64,000 bases of DNA from Synchiropus splendidus (GCF_027744825.2 NC_071342.1:22040501-22104500), one strand, 5' to 3'. Shown: positions 12,119 through 27,100, numbered from the stretch's first letter. Notes: generated by a model not told the origin, from the sequence alone. Translations and numbers: made by a program.

Positions 12119-15100
12119 GGCAAGTAGATAGTCAATGTATACTGCTTACCTTCTGTATTTTTAATGAATGACAAGTGTTTTTGAAGTTGGTTGTCATAAG
12201 AGTTTCGCTAAACAGTGGACTTCTGAACCAGTTGACATGATTTGCTGTGAGATGACTTTTTCATTTTGGGCTGAAACCTGATGAAAATAATCGTATTTTT
12301 TATGTTTGTCGAGTCTGGTGAGACCTTAAAGACACAGAAAAGTGTGTAAAAATATCTGCTCATGACTGAATGACTGTCGTATAACACGGCCATAATGCTT
12401 CTTAGGAGTGCAAGGAGAGTATTTATTTTTGGGATGGATAACAAGCACTTCATGGGATAGGATGAGTTTTTCACTCCAACATATGAAAACATTAACTTCC
12501 ATTATTACCACTGGTGTGGGCCCTTGCTAAAGTTGTCACTATCATCAACTGCAATCACAGTTGCGATGATGGTCAAAGCAAATGCAAGAAAATAAATGTA
12601 AAAATTTTATTGAGGATATGTAGTAGAGTCAAATTGAATCAAAGTGAAGTTCTGACATGTGAAAAAAACATTACATTACAACTCTGGATGTTGCCAATCT
12701 ATGATGAACAGCATGCTATAGAGAAGGACGTGGTGACTCTGAAGGAGCTGATTCTGGAGATAGAAAAATGGGCGAACAAATTTAAAGTCTGAAGAACCTG
12801 TAGATTGACAGTGTGAACTCCAACATTACAAATGGAAAGCAGATGAAGATGGAATGGAATCTTAACAGGGATAACTTGAGGATCTTATCGGTGCCATATG
12901 GAACTGGAAAGCTGCATCTGAAACAATACATAGAGAAGATATGGGATGTGAAAGTGAATGTCTGAGAGGAAATCAGACGCTGAGTTAGGAAGAGAAAAGG
13001 AAAAGTAAGATGCGTGAGATGCTTTTTGCATCGGGCAAATATAAATGGTGGAGAAACAGTGAAATAAATTTGAACTTTTACAGGATGTAATTTCAGATAT
13101 ATAGTTTGTGAAAATCAGCTTGGAATCTGCAGTGTTCACACAGCTTTGTGTGACTGTACAAACTAATTCCAGGCGTGGGTGAGCGTCACAATGGCGCCCT
13201 GTAAACAAGAGCGTGTTTGTCCTCTCGACAACGTGCTGATGGTGCATGTGTGAATATGTAAGACCACTGTAAACAGACTCACCGATGCCTGCAAATCCAC
13301 TTAGATGTGTACGAGCTGCCTGTGTCAACGTGTGTGTACAGTACACGTGTGTGTGTGTGTGTGTGTTTTGCTGCAGGCCGCCTCTGGTTGATGTAGTACC
13401 TCATTAGCTGCTGTGGACACTAATCTCCTTTGTGGCAGTCTTTCATCCTTAACGCAGGATTTATAGACACCGTCAGTTACGGCTGCCGCTCCGCGTGCTG
13501 CCGGTGCCATACGTCAACCTGTCATTGGCTGCGCTGACTTCCTGTTCCTGCCCCTCCCCCTGCTCCACTCGGCTTCCTGTGGGTAAACTTGTCCACCTGC
13601 TTTGCCAACGGTGATGGAGAAACAGTGAAGCGCAGAACTAAAGCCCCACTGTCGAACATGATCCACTCCCAGATTGCTTCCTAAACTCAAAGCTGAACAC
13701 ACACAGATACCCACTGACACGTCGGCAGATGCAGCGGGAGGAGAAGCAAACACACACAGGGGTTTGGTGTCCTACTTTCCATCTGTGAAGATGCTATTCT
13801 TTCTCTCTGGCTCTTTTCTTCATCTGACATCTTAGCCATTGTGATCATGTGACGCAGCGTCCGTTTTTATTCTTGTGTGTGTGCCGCTATTGTTTCTCCT
13901 CACATCCTTGTTTAACCACCACCACAGTGTGATCTGGTGCTTGGCTTACAGTTTAATTAAGTGTTGTTTAAAAATAACAGCCACCATTTGGTCCCTCAAA
14001 ACTTTTCTCACTGCGACAACTTCTCCTGCAGGGTGTGAAGTGTTTAGAAAGAGCTACATCAGATCTGGAGCTCCAGTGCTTGTGAGCGGGAGTTAAATGA
14101 CATGACAGTACGTTCTGTCCTCCGCTTATCTATCGCCATCCGCCGTTACTGTCAGTTCGTCAGCATCGAGAGATAAGACGGCAAAAGTCAGTGTGGTTTT
14201 TATGATGTCAGTATAGAAGTGACTGTCACACCATTTCAAGTAGAAACTCCGGATCCAGTTGTTTTTAGTCTCATAGTAAGGAAAGAGCTGAGCTCCAAAG
14301 ATTTTTGCTACCTGTGGTTAACTGCTTTGTAGAGACCAAAGAACACAGGAGGTCTTGAGTCTCTCTTTGAGAGAGAAGCTCAGTCATCCATGAGAGACTC
14401 AGAGTGGAGCCACTGCTCCTCTAAAGGAAGCCATTTTCAGTGGCTCAGGTGCGTTCAGTGGGTGCTCACCTGGGAGGAAAGCCTGAGTTAGACCCTGGAC
14501 ATTGGAGAGATGATGATGATGATGATCCGGAGGTGATGCTGAGGCTTCTCGGGAGAGGGAATGAAGCCTGTGTGAAAGCTGATCGTAATTTATCACAGAA
14601 TTCCAGGTTTGATCGACTTAACAATGTTTGGCAGTCCACACCGGCGTGTGTTGAGCTCACACTGTTCACAAACCCGATCGTGCGTGGTCGCTCCCCTGCC
14701 CCCTCTGTTTAGGTTTGATCCGTCAAACATCTGCACACGTGTGTCCAGTACTGAGATCGGCGTCATATCTAGTGCGTGTAATTGTATTTGTGCTCTTTTC
14801 CTGCTTAATGAGACAGAAGACCCACATTACCGGCTTCGCGCGGTGGATCACGTTCAGTCATCCACTTCATTAAGGACACACTTCTCTAACTAGTATGACT
14901 GACTCTAACCTCATTGTGGAATGCTCAGTGTCACCATTACCAATAGCAGTGCGAGTCTATGAATAGAAACGCTTGTTTTTCACATTACAGCACTGATGGT
15001 AAAAATAGAACTTCTATTCCTGCACTCCTTAGCGATGCTCCTGCTACAGATGCCACCATCGGCACGCCTGCCGCTGTGCGATGGCTAGACCTATACCTCT

Positions 15101-18100
15101 CTTTTTATCCCATCACGACTTTAAAATGGACAATCTGGAATCACCTAAAGAATCCGTGTCTGTTACAGCCAGAGCTCTGTCAGCTCTATGGGGTGTGTCT
15201 TAGTTTTCCTCTTCTCCTTCCTTTTACCTGGTATTTCCATCTCCAACATCATTCCTCTCTCCTCTCCATGGGGAGGACCAGAACCCATCTGGCCTTCCTA
15301 ACTTTGCCTCCAAACATGTCCCTCTAATGTACTCACTTTACATCATGTCCTTTGTAGTCACTCCCATTGACAAGCTCAGTAGCCTCATCTCTGACTCTTA
15401 TAACTGACTATTTAAACAAGGTGTGGGCTAGTAAATTTCCAATGGGGCCACATTATACACAGGCACTTCGTGAGTAGTTAAAAAAATTATATAAATACAG
15501 AATTATATCCAGTGTTCACTGTGTCATTATTCAATATTATTGCTGCTGAAAGAAACTTTTTTTACATCCCTTTTTCTAGATATCATATTATGTATGTATA
15601 CAATACGTGTGTATACAATAGATAAAAAAAATATTATCAATGTATTATCTATTTACTTTTCACTATGTATATTTCATTTATTTATTATTTTGTCATGATA
15701 TGTGTTTATACATTAGGAATATTTATTTGTCTGTTTGTGTTGTTTGAAAGCTTGCGACTTAACTTTGTTTAATGCTGATGCTTTGATTGCTTTGTTGTGT
15801 ATCTTTAATGTCTTTGGTATCTGTCAGTGTATTTGTTATCAATAGCTGAAACTGTATAATACGGAAAATATTCTAAATTAATAATAAAAAAATAAAAAAC
15901 TGGACACTTTAAATATTGCAACAGAAACATCTGCATGCTGAGTTTGACACATATCTCACAAGGGCCATACAAAAACAGGGGGCATGTGGCCGGCAGGCTG
16001 CACTTGGCCCAGGTTTGCTCCAAACCGTACATGATGGCAGTGATACTGTCCAGTAGAACTTTCCTCCCCGTCACTCAGTCATCTCCATCCTGCCTGCATT
16101 CTCTTCATCACACCTCTTCTTCTCTGGCCACTGATCCCAAATTCTCCCTCTTCTTCACTCTTCCTCCTGCCCCTTAGAGTGAATTTAACAGTAACTGCAC
16201 CAGTGTTTCTCTATGACAGTGTGTGTTGTTGCACCCCCCTTGACACCCAAACCTGAACCCCAATAGTCACTGCCTCAGATCTTTTAGGCTCTTGCGGGAA
16301 TTGACTTGAATTGATCATCAAACACATCCCCCTCACCAGACCCTCCACTGCCCTTAAAGACACGGTAGATTCATGGTGTGGGAGATTGGTGAGGGTTTTC
16401 ACAGAATGTCCCATATGAGGTGGTGAGTGCGTGTGTGTATGTGCGAGCGTGTGTGTTTGTGAACACGTTTTCCCTCTCTCCCTTGTGGCGCTGGGGTGTT
16501 TGGCAGGATAAATATAGCTGCGTCGGTGTAAAGCTGTTTTCTCCTCGGCTTTTGTAGCTTTAATCAAAAGCAATCTGGAGGAGGGTGTAGTGGAAGGAAA
16601 AGGGGGTGAGGCAAGGGAGGTGGGGGGTGACGGAGAGGGCCTTGTCGGTGGATGGTGTTTGGTGGTGGAGCAACACGGCCAATGCCAGAGTGCTTTATTT
16701 TAGCTCCCTTTAAAGAGTCATCGGGGAGTGTTAAGGAGTAATGAGAGCCCTGGTGGCTGGAGGGAGAGGGACCGACTCCCCTCGCTCTTCTCTCCCATCC
16801 TCTCTGTCTCTTTATTTCACGGCCAGCCTCACTTCCCCTGTCATCGACTCATGCTCAAGCTGGCTCAGATGTTAACACGAGACTAGCACCGCAAGGCCTT
16901 CGTGCTCTGCTCTGTCATACAGGATGAATCATCCTATCTATTCTAGGATGTGACTCTCATCAGTCTCAACTATGGATCCCACATTCAGACGAACTGCACG
17001 TGTTTCAAAGCCTTCAGAGTTTGGTGGCCCTCTAGTGGTTAGCTGCAGGGGTTTCTCAAGCTCAAGTTGGATTCAAGCTGCTCAAGGCGTTCAGCACGGC
17101 ATTATTGCATAAATTATCTGGACATTATTTAGGTTTTTTTGTTGTCAGTGAAGGTAACTTCCTCCTCATCCTCCCTACATTTGCTTTGCTAGTTTTCTTG
17201 AGGGTGGCAGCTTTTTATATTGAATTACTTTAGCTCCAAACAGCACTCCTGTTCTTCTATACCATTGTTAGGAGCTGGTAGAAGTGGAACAGGACTGTGA
17301 AGGTCCTGCAGCTGGTTAAGGCACATATAACAAAGACAGCCTGAAGTATGTGAGGAAATGTGTTGCACTGCCTCTCAATATCTAGTTGACTCTTCGCTAA
17401 ATTTGAGGGCACCCATCTCACTCCTCTTCCAGGTGATCTGGGTGTGCAATAACTGCCGAAAGCAACAGGAGCTCCTCACCAAGCCAGGCGAGTGGTTCAC
17501 TGGTACCACTGGGAAACCCGGTGGCCTCGGATCAGCCGTCAGCGAACCGTCCGTGTGCCAAATCTCTGCTGACAAAAAACTTCGGTCTCGCTCACAAGCA
17601 CCTCCGACGCAAGAGCCGGGCCGCCTCGGTGCGCCTGGTATACCTGGCATCGATAATCGGTCAAGAAGTGAACCGCCAAGAGACACGTGAGTTTACTGGA
17701 CATGGTTGTTGTAATTTAGATCTATTGTTGTTGGTTAAGACTAGCTAAAGAGCTAGTCTTAACCATGCAAGAGTGGGTCAACCTGTCCTGTCAGCTGTGG
17801 TTGCATCGGATGAATATATCAACATGGTCTTCCTTTGACTTCCACAGGAGAAATGGTCGTGGGGGAGGAGCTGGGCGAGGACTCAAGTCTCAAGTCTCTG
17901 TGGATCGAGACCTCCAGGGTGTATCCAGGGAGCGCAATCGGCGGTTAAGTAAAGGACGCTCATTGGAGCATGATCCTGTTGGAGGAGGTGTTGGGATGAG
18001 ACGGACACCAGAGGGGGGATACCATCACATGGACCACAGTGGTGTCCCCCCTCGACAAGCAGGGCTGGTCCCTCCCGGAGGCAGGGGTCAGCCTGTGCCG

Positions 18101-21100
18101 GCGCAAGGTGGTGTAGGCGTTTTGACAGAGGGCGTTCAGCCTGGACAGAGGACCGTGGGTGGGGTTGGGGGGCTGCATGAACACAACCCCTCACTACAGG
18201 GCCCTCCCCCTGAACTACGAGAACCCCCGGGTTCGGGACCAGGATCTGTACCAGGTCAGGGATCTGCTGCAAGACGGACCAAACGAGAGAAGGCTGACAG
18301 CATGCTGCGCAACGACTCGCTCAGCTCAGACCAATCCGAATCTCTGCGGCCTCCTCCGCCGAGACCCTACAAGTCCAAACGAGGGTTGGGGGCCGGAGGG
18401 AAGAGGCAGACCAGCGTCAGCAGCTCCGAGGAGGAAGGAGGAACTACGCCCGAGTACAGCAGCTGTGAGGATGCGGAGATTGAAAGCGTCAGTGAGCGAG
18501 GTAAGAGCGCCGATTGTATGTTCTCACACTGATGTTTTTGTGTCAAAAGTGGGCAACAGGTGAACTGTCATTTGTTTCTTCTTAAGTTTGGCTCAGAGGC
18601 TGGGTCCATTGCTGTAAAAATAATTTGACAAATACCCTGTTGATACAGTCAAGACAAACTCTTAAAGTGTTTGTTTTAAGGGGTTTGGCTCTGTAAAACA
18701 AACAAACTGGAAGTGAACTGCATCTTCTGTTGGTCCAGTATGGCGACAGGTAATGAAGCTTTATTGTTACTCGACCGATGAGAACAGTGGATGGATGAGT
18801 TCCCCCGCCTGTCTCTTGACATGAGAGATCCAGCCTGTGTTTGTCTGTGGAAGCGATTATGAATTTGTAATCCCTCTGTCCTCTTTCACTGCTCACTTAG
18901 ATTATCACTTCATAGTATTTCGTTGGGATCCCATCCAGTAACCCACTGATCTTGACTTGTGGGCATGTTTGTCCCTCCTCTAGTCCTTCCTGACTAGCAT
19001 CACAAGAGCGTGTGAGCTAGATGACACACACTCCAGCGTGTCATATTATATTTTGTTTCAGCTCCGCCCTGGAGTGTGTGTGTGTGTTGATACAGAGCGT
19101 CTCTAATGGTGAGTCTGTTATGGTGCGATTTGACCCCATTTGATGGCAGCGTCGACCCCGGGTGACCCTACATCTCCAGTGATGGCCCACAGCTTAAGAA
19201 CACGCTACTGTGTTCTCTCTCTTGTCGTGTCCAAGCTGTGCAGCGTCACATCAGCACAGAGCCGCTCCGAGTCCGGTGTCCGGCGCAACTATAAATACAC
19301 AAAATCCTGTCTTTACGCTGGTGCTCTCTCACAAACGCAGGATCACAGTAATCACCAGCCACATTTATTACAGCAGGACTAATAACACTAATTAAATTAG
19401 ATGCCTTCTGGCCAGGATTTGAACGTAGCAGTATGCTGTGATTAACGGTTTATTGTTCCAAATCATCATCATCATAAAAACGTCGAGGCACAACAGAGCC
19501 TCAGCGTGTCTTTATGTTGTTGTATGTTGGGATGGCGGGGTAGTGTTTCCACATTCATCTGACTGGGCTGAGTTTATTTGAGTGTTAAGTCACGTCGACT
19601 CCAGGTCTGTTTTCATACCCAAGTCTGAGACAAGACCAAGACCTCGAGGGGAGTAGGCCGAGTCTGGACCATCGTAAATCCAAACAAACCCCACAGAACT
19701 ACCCCAAAATCAAATCCCTTCGAAGCCAGCACTTTTCCAGCCAACACTGAAAGTTTTCTTGAAATACAGAGTGATATTGAATACAGAGTTATTCCGTTTA
19801 CAAATGGACAGACGGAATTATTGGCAAGATGGACCCTGAATACAGCCTCCTAGATTGAGGCAGTAGGAATTGGTTCCATTGACTTTACGACTATCTTCGC
19901 ACTCACAGTCCGACCTCTTTTTTTTCCTGCACTGCTTTGTCGTACATTAGGCTCATTGAAGGTAGCTCTCAGGTGACCAACCAAATGTATAGGTAAGAAA
20001 TAAAAGACAATGGAGATTGAAGGAAATCATAGAAGCTATGGTCTTGACAAAAAAGCTAGATCACCATGATGGTGTGCCTTGGTGCATCATGCTGGTGCAT
20101 ACAGCACAGTAAATGTGATGCCCTATAACCCCCAAGGTCTGATGTCTGGAGGACAACACTCTGCCTTGTGTCACCAGACTGTATGAAAGCAGAGGAGAGG
20201 TCTACAAACTTGAATCTCACGTCGCACTTGTGATGCTTGTGCAACATTCTTTGCTTGTATGATCGTAAAGACAACAAGCATGTGTCGCGTCAGGGATGGT
20301 AACCTCCATATATCTGTACAGGTGAGCGAAGTGAGCAGAGAACCTGATGGTTCTGGAAACATATGGGCTTGCACTCCAGCGGCATGTCTGAGCTCAAAAC
20401 GGCATCTGAATGAGACATCAATTTGAAGTGATCTGCTCCCAGTCCTCTTCGCTAAAGAGCCGTGTTTACAGTGGAGCACCAGGATGCATCATGCAGCACC
20501 AGGCTGGCAGCGCTCCACCATGCTCTGACAGTGATCAAGTGGAGGTTTAGAGAGAGAGTGTTCTGTCAGTCCAGGTTTAAACACAGCAGAGAGACACTGC
20601 TGCCTTTTTTAGCTCGAGAGTGAGACCAGGTCAGCGTGGAGACGTTCCTGCTGGCAGCCGTGTTGTAAATCTTCTGAGGATCAGCGAGGAAAGACACAGA
20701 CTTACTGTATTCACAGCAAATCTTCTAACCTCCATCTCTTATTCCTGCACAAAGATGTGAACTCCCTAAGAGCACAGAACGACAACCACGCTTGAATTAG
20801 GAAACCTAGAACTTGCATGTGGCTGATCAGAAGGGTTTGTTTTAGGATTACGTAACAGCACTATAACTTGTCACAAGCTGTTAACCTCAAAGTCTCCTGG
20901 CTCCGAGGAACGCTTGGCTCTGTTTTACTCTGTCATAACAGTGTCGCTGAGGTGCAGCACGCAGTTCAACATACAAGAGGCCGGGCTTTTGGGATGAAAG
21001 TGAAGGAAACAGACGGGGTCAAGTGCATGCAATTGTTTTTGACTTAGGGTCTCAAATATCAGAGAGGAGAAGGCTGCGGGAGATGCAGAGCGCTTTGCTT

Positions 21101-24100
21101 CATCTTGATTTTTAGCTGCAGACTTCACTTCTATCCAGAGACATTGAGGTGAACATGTGCTTGTTTCTCAGGTTTTTACTGCTGATGCTGGGCGTGGCAA
21201 AGAGCAGAGTAGAACTGTGGTGAACGGACAGCTAGCTCCTTCTCCAAAGACAGAGCCAGTCTTCGCTTTTAAGGACTAAAAATAAGCTTTATAATCCTGA
21301 TAAAATGGTCGCAGACATGCTGACAGAGGTATTTCTCAGATCTGTCCCAAGCATTGACTTAGTGTGGGATCCTTTGTGTCGCCACTTCAAGACTCCTTTT
21401 CTGTCTTTAATAAGTCAGAATGTTCAATAAACTCTAGTATTGGTTCTGTAATGACTGTGAGCTACGTTTGAGCGGACGCAGGCTGGTATGTGCTGTGTAT
21501 ACACTACACACTGTACAGCGTGTGAAGGGGTGGTGAAGGAAGTCTGAAGGTCTTTTCTCTCTTGCAGGCGACTGGGAGTGCTACCCTCATGACCCCACCG
21601 TCTGGCACGTAAGTCTCTCGTTCATTTCTTCACACGTGTTTAGCAATGCTCACCTGTTGCTCAAACATTTAACAAGACAGCGCACATGACTGCGTGACTG
21701 GTGGAGCGATTTTGTTTGAAGATAAATGTTTATCTCTCGGGTGGTGTGACCAGCACGATGAATGGATCATTTCAGCGGATAGTCCAAGCTTTCACAATGA
21801 ATTAGACACACAAAGCGGAGTTATGGCTGTTTGTCAAATTTGTCAACTTCTGCTCTGATTTTTTTGGCTTAAGTTATTGACACTGAAGTAGTTTGGTTCA
21901 GGTGAAATTAAAGTCTGGTCAGCAGTCTTGAAGTATTCCTCATAACTAGGCATGTGCGGACACCGATACCGGTATGGAGTACTCACACAAAGCCGATACC
22001 ACTTTACGGCAGAATGCCAGGTCATGACAATTTTCTTAAATTTGTGTTTGTACTGCAGGGAAACTTGTGACACCTATGTACAAGAAAAACGTACTGAGGA
22101 ATGTTGTTCATATAACAACATATATGGAAACTCAAAAAATCAATGTAATTGTAATGGCATAAGTGCTTGGTATCAATATTGGCGAGTACTCGTATGCTAG
22201 TACTTGGAAACTAACTAACTTACTAACTTTGGAAAAAAACAAGTGGACCGGTGCATCCCTACTCATAACCAATAGACTTGCTTCAACTCAGTTGTTCAGT
22301 CAGGGACTTACTTTGGGCTGTTCTGGTTGCCACTGCAAGGATTCTGTGCACTCATTCCATTTTATTTTTATTTTTATTTTTATTTTTATTTTTATTTTTA
22401 TTTTTATTTTTATTTTTATTTTTATTTTTATTTTTATTAATTAATTAATTTTTATTTATTTACTTTTTGACTGCACGTTATTCCGAAACACTTTCCTAGT
22501 TAGTGGGCTCCCCACTGACCATGGCAATAAATTTGATTCTCATTCTGATTCTGATTCTGAGTTAAAGTGTAAATGAGACAGAAAACTGCCATTTGTGTGG
22601 GGTCTATTTTGACAATTATGTTTTAGCTGCCGTGAAGTTTTGTTGTTGACTACAAGAACAGTTTAGATTGATGTTTTTGGTGGGGTCTCCTCCTTCTACG
22701 AGGTTGTCATCTTGAGGTTGTCTTACTTTTTTTTGTCCATTGTGATGCTAATTCTGTGACATGCTTGCTGTTAGCTCTTAAGATGTCCCTTCTCCCAAAC
22801 AAGCTCCTGGGTTGCTAGTAGTACCCTGTCTACTCCAAATACATTTCAGTAGGGCCGTCAATAGATGACGTTTTTTAATCTCATTTAATAGAGATGAGTT
22901 AACTTGCAATAATGGCAATGAATCACACGTTTTGTATCTATTTAAAATGTAACTTCGTAAGGTTTTATCAACACAAGAGTGGCCAATAATGTTATAGTTT
23001 TTAGCATGTTGTTGAGACACTTTAGAGCCTCTGAGGTTATTCCAAAGAATGGAGTCAACAAATGTTTGCATGAGGAAACATTATTGGCGCCTCCGGTGTT
23101 GATTACATTAGATGTATGAAATATGAATTTACATTTAGAACAGATACAAAATGTGTGATTTGTTTGCCAATAATTGGGAGTTAACTCTTTTGTTTGTTTA
23201 ATTGAGATGAAAAATGTTTTTCAGTCTAATCCGAAAGATGTCTCTCCAAAGTTCTTAACACAAGCTGCATGCGTTGAACACCGCGCTTCTGCTTCTTCAG
23301 CACCCTGTGACTTGGCAGCCATCGAAGGAAGGCGACCATCTTATTGGGCGAATCACTCTCAGCAAAAGGAGTGCCACCATGCCGAAAGAAGCGGGGGCAC
23401 TTCTGGGGTTGAAGGTCAGTCACTTATACTGTGTTTTTTTTGTGCTTAGAATCTGTTTATGTGATAATGAATTGATACTAACAGAATGATAGAAGTGGTC
23501 TTGTTGTTTCAGTGTCAGCTGTTGTGTCTGACTTGCTTGTTTCATTCTATACATTTGTATACAAATTCAATTTATATGGGGCGGTGGAGCGTGAGCATCC
23601 ATGATAGAACACTAGGTATCTCAGAGGGAACTGCTCACATGCCAAGCAGGCTACCAACCTGGGTTTGGTGCTGAAAGATGAATGGAACCATGCTGCACAG
23701 CTGGCTCCTTCATAGGGTCAGTTGAGGTCAGAGAAATCCTGGAGAGGTCATTTGTGAAAAGTGTGTCAAGTAGATCTGAAGACTAATATGACGTGCTGCA
23801 TAAGGAATGTTATTCCATTCTCATGTCCAGGTGGTGGGGGGTCGGGTGACCGAGTCGGGGAGATTAGGTGCCTTCATCACCAAAGTTAAGAAGGGGAGTC
23901 TGGCTGATGTGGTGGGGCATTTGAGAGCCGGTAAGGAACCACGCATGGAATATATCCTCATTTCTACTTGAAGCTTCTGCTCATCACAACTAGCTCTGAC
24001 CGTGACTTTAACTACACACACGCAGTGACACATGCTCACACACACATCTCACAATGTTCTGACTCAACGTGACCTTACCTTAATTCAAGCTGAATACAGG

Positions 24101-27100
24101 GATGTAAATCCTCTGCTTTCAGGGGACGAGGTTTTGCAGTGGAATGGAAAGCTGTTGCCAGGGGCAACCATGAAGGAAGTTTACAATATAATCCTGGAAT
24201 CTCAAGCCGAGCCTCAAGTGGAGCTGGTGGTCTCCAGGCCTATTGGGTAAGATGGGGAAATGTGGATCGAACGACGGAGGTGTCATGACTGAGACTGACC
24301 AGTAACTCAATGCCTGATAACAATCTTTGTTGGCTATATTGCTACAATATATTCTATTGTTTAAACCAGACATGTACACTGTGTGGTCCGGGGGCCACAT
24401 GTGGCCCTCTGCCTGCATCTGTCATGAGGTCTGAGTCAAAGTGCGAAGCTGAAGACGTTTTTTTTACGTGATCTTTTTCATGACCCATAACTATTTTGTA
24501 TATTAGTCAGTCTTTAATAATAATTTATGTTACATCTTTTTGCTGTTGAATTGCGCTCATGTTTTTTTTTTTATTTTTTTATTTTCCTATTTGGAGGTTT
24601 CTAGGAAAGCACCAAGATGCTGAAATAGATTTTTCATTTTTTGCAGGATCCATTTGAAAATAATTTAATGAAATGATCCCATTTAAAGTCCCATGAAATA
24701 TTAATATATATATTAATTATCAAATTAAAAGAACAGCTGACTTAAGATAACCAAACAGTAACAATTCTGCCTGTTGGACATTTCAATCTGTCAAGTGCTA
24801 AATGTGAAACTCACGTCCGCTGACATGGGAACAAAGTTGAACATATGAATTTCTCTCCAAACACTCGCGAAGGGTTTATAGAAAATATCAGTAAGTAATT
24901 TGAGCCTTTTATCAGGACTTCTCTCACGCTCTCCGTCTTTATTTTCATGCATCATTCTGCATCCCACAGATGACTGAGCTCATTGGTCATAATTGGCTTC
25001 AGCTAAGGAAACAACGTGAATCATTTCCTTCTGAGTCAGCGTGCAGGGATGCAAAATGGCCCCACGGAAGCACATGCATACTGCAAGCTGTTCCGGGTTT
25101 TATTCATTTCAGGAATGCCTTTAAAGAAGTAGCGACTGGCTCAAGGAGGCGACACTTCCACTCAGCTGCATGCGGGTGAACGTGCTGCTTCAGTCAATAG
25201 CTTCACTGGGCCGCCCAAAGTGTCCACACAACTCTCAGTCTTCTGCTCTGATCACCAGTGTTTTGGTCTCACGTGACTTTGTCAAACCAAATTTCATTCC
25301 GTTCGTCCTCTGAGAGTTTTTGAAAGTGTCACCTCATTAAGCCAGTCAACTGATGCTTTGCTGTACGAATTCAAAAGAAACATTTCAGTCGTGGACTCGT
25401 TGCAGTCAAGGATATGCTCTCACTAATTCTTCTCGGAAATGGGATCCATGAAACACCGCTCAGCACCTTCTTCAGTCGAAATCATATTTCCAGTGTGTCT
25501 CTGGACTGGGCTGCCGGACGTTCAGAAATGTATATGAATGCTGTTGCAGTAGTTTTCTTGCTGCACTTTGACCTTGAGTATTTTTCACTCTGGATCATTC
25601 AAATTCACGATGTTTACTTTTACTCTATTAGAACCTCAGTTCAGTGTTTTATCATTAGATGCAGAGATGATCGATGACACCCATATAATCATTTTGTCTC
25701 TGGTTTCACCTGAGCTACATGAGCACATTGAGACGTCATTCACTTCCCTTGTTCCTGCCAAAAATCTGGAACCTGTCGTGACCTTATGCAGAGTAATACT
25801 CACGGCCAAAAGGTTATCCTTCTGGAAGAATTCGGAAAATGCAAAGTGACAACGGTTTGGCTGCAACCCATCCCAAAAACAAACTGTGTTCCAAGAGTTT
25901 CTTTTGTATATGCGAACCAAACCAATGAGCCCTGGTTTTACTGGTCAATCGACATGTTTTGCTTTCCCCAGCCTCTCACCTTTAACTTAACCATCCAGAA
26001 TAAATGACTATCCTCAACCAGGACTCTGAACCAAACTTCAACCCAATTATAATAAACTACTTTTACTGACTTTTTTACCCTCTGAACCTTTGTCCTCAGG
26101 AAACAGTATCCTCATTTTCAGAGGCCTCTAGATGGCACTCTCTGCTCTAAAAACCTTGGATTTGGACAACTATTTCTTTTAATCCTGTTATCATTTTTAG
26201 ACTGAGAGCGCCACCTACTGAGCTCTGACAATAAGGACGCTTTCATGAAGCCTCTTGTTATGCGGGCGGTCGCGCTCTAGCTCTAGCTGCATCTTCTCTG
26301 GTCAAAATCACTTTGGGTTTTTAGCGTCCGTTCGTAGCTAATAAGCTGAGGCCCCCACTGTAATAGTACCAGTAGAAGTAGTACTAGTATAGTTAGTATA
26401 GTATTGTAAAATTTTATCATTATTTAATAATAATTAATTTAATTTAATTAGATTTCTGATGCGCTGTGCAGCCCAAGTCCAAAGCCTTTGGATGAATATC
26501 TTGTCCAAGTGGAGCTGTCGATTGTGAGGTGGCACTGACTGGTGTTTCCTTTGTATCCTGTGCAGAAGAACCTGGATCCATCTTTGACGTACAGATGTAT
26601 GAGTGATGCGAAATCATGACTAGAATCCCTGGTGTGTGTGTATGGAAACACAAGAGTCGCTTTCCTGCCGCTCTCTGTTTTTAAGCCCGGACAGCACTTT
26701 CCTACCTGGACTTCTAGCGACGAAGCATGTGTGCCTGCACAGTAGCTACGCTAGCATAGCATGAGGCATTCTGATGAGTAACTGCTCCTCTCTTCTTCCA
26801 GTGACATCCCAAGAATCCCCGACACGTCCCACCCTCCGTTAGAATCCAGTAGGTATCTCCTCACAGGGAATCGATCTGCTGTGTGGCCTCCATTTATGTT
26901 TCTGCTTTTCATCCCAGCAGGTTCCAGTTCCTTTGAATCCCAGAAGATGGAGAGACCAACTTTAAATGTCCTGTCTCCCTCCAGTCCCGGGATGCTGCAG
27001 GAAGCTTCGCAGCTGATGCCCGGCCAGCTCTCTGTGAGTGTGCCAATAATAACCGCCGCCCACAATGTGCTCCTTACTTCGGCTTGTCTTCTCAGTTGAA

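Larger units (their letters stand above)
9274..17432 (+). other. large rims intron (8.2 kb)
   Basis: No coding exon was recognised. It holds a LINE fragment (10514-10990), a CA microsatellite (12080-12118), a GAT run (14511-14526) and possible decayed repeat at 15430-16010 with gggccaca / gtggccggcaggctgcactt motifs. The rest is anonymous. Confidence 0.75.
21609..23300 (+). other. rims intron with three transposon-derived blocks
   Basis: Contains the hAT MITE (21947-22261), a TTTTTA microsatellite with LINE-type tail (22357-22560) and a foldback element (22852-23222). No exon was seen. Confidence 0.75.

Noticed and set aside
15425..16020. Possible hAT-type element with ggccaca / gtggccggcaggctgcac ends
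   Set aside because: The terminal match is short and no target duplication was found, so it is noted only in the intron entry.
22357..22436. Open frame with FIFIFIF repeat
   Set aside because: Translation of a TTTTTA microsatellite.
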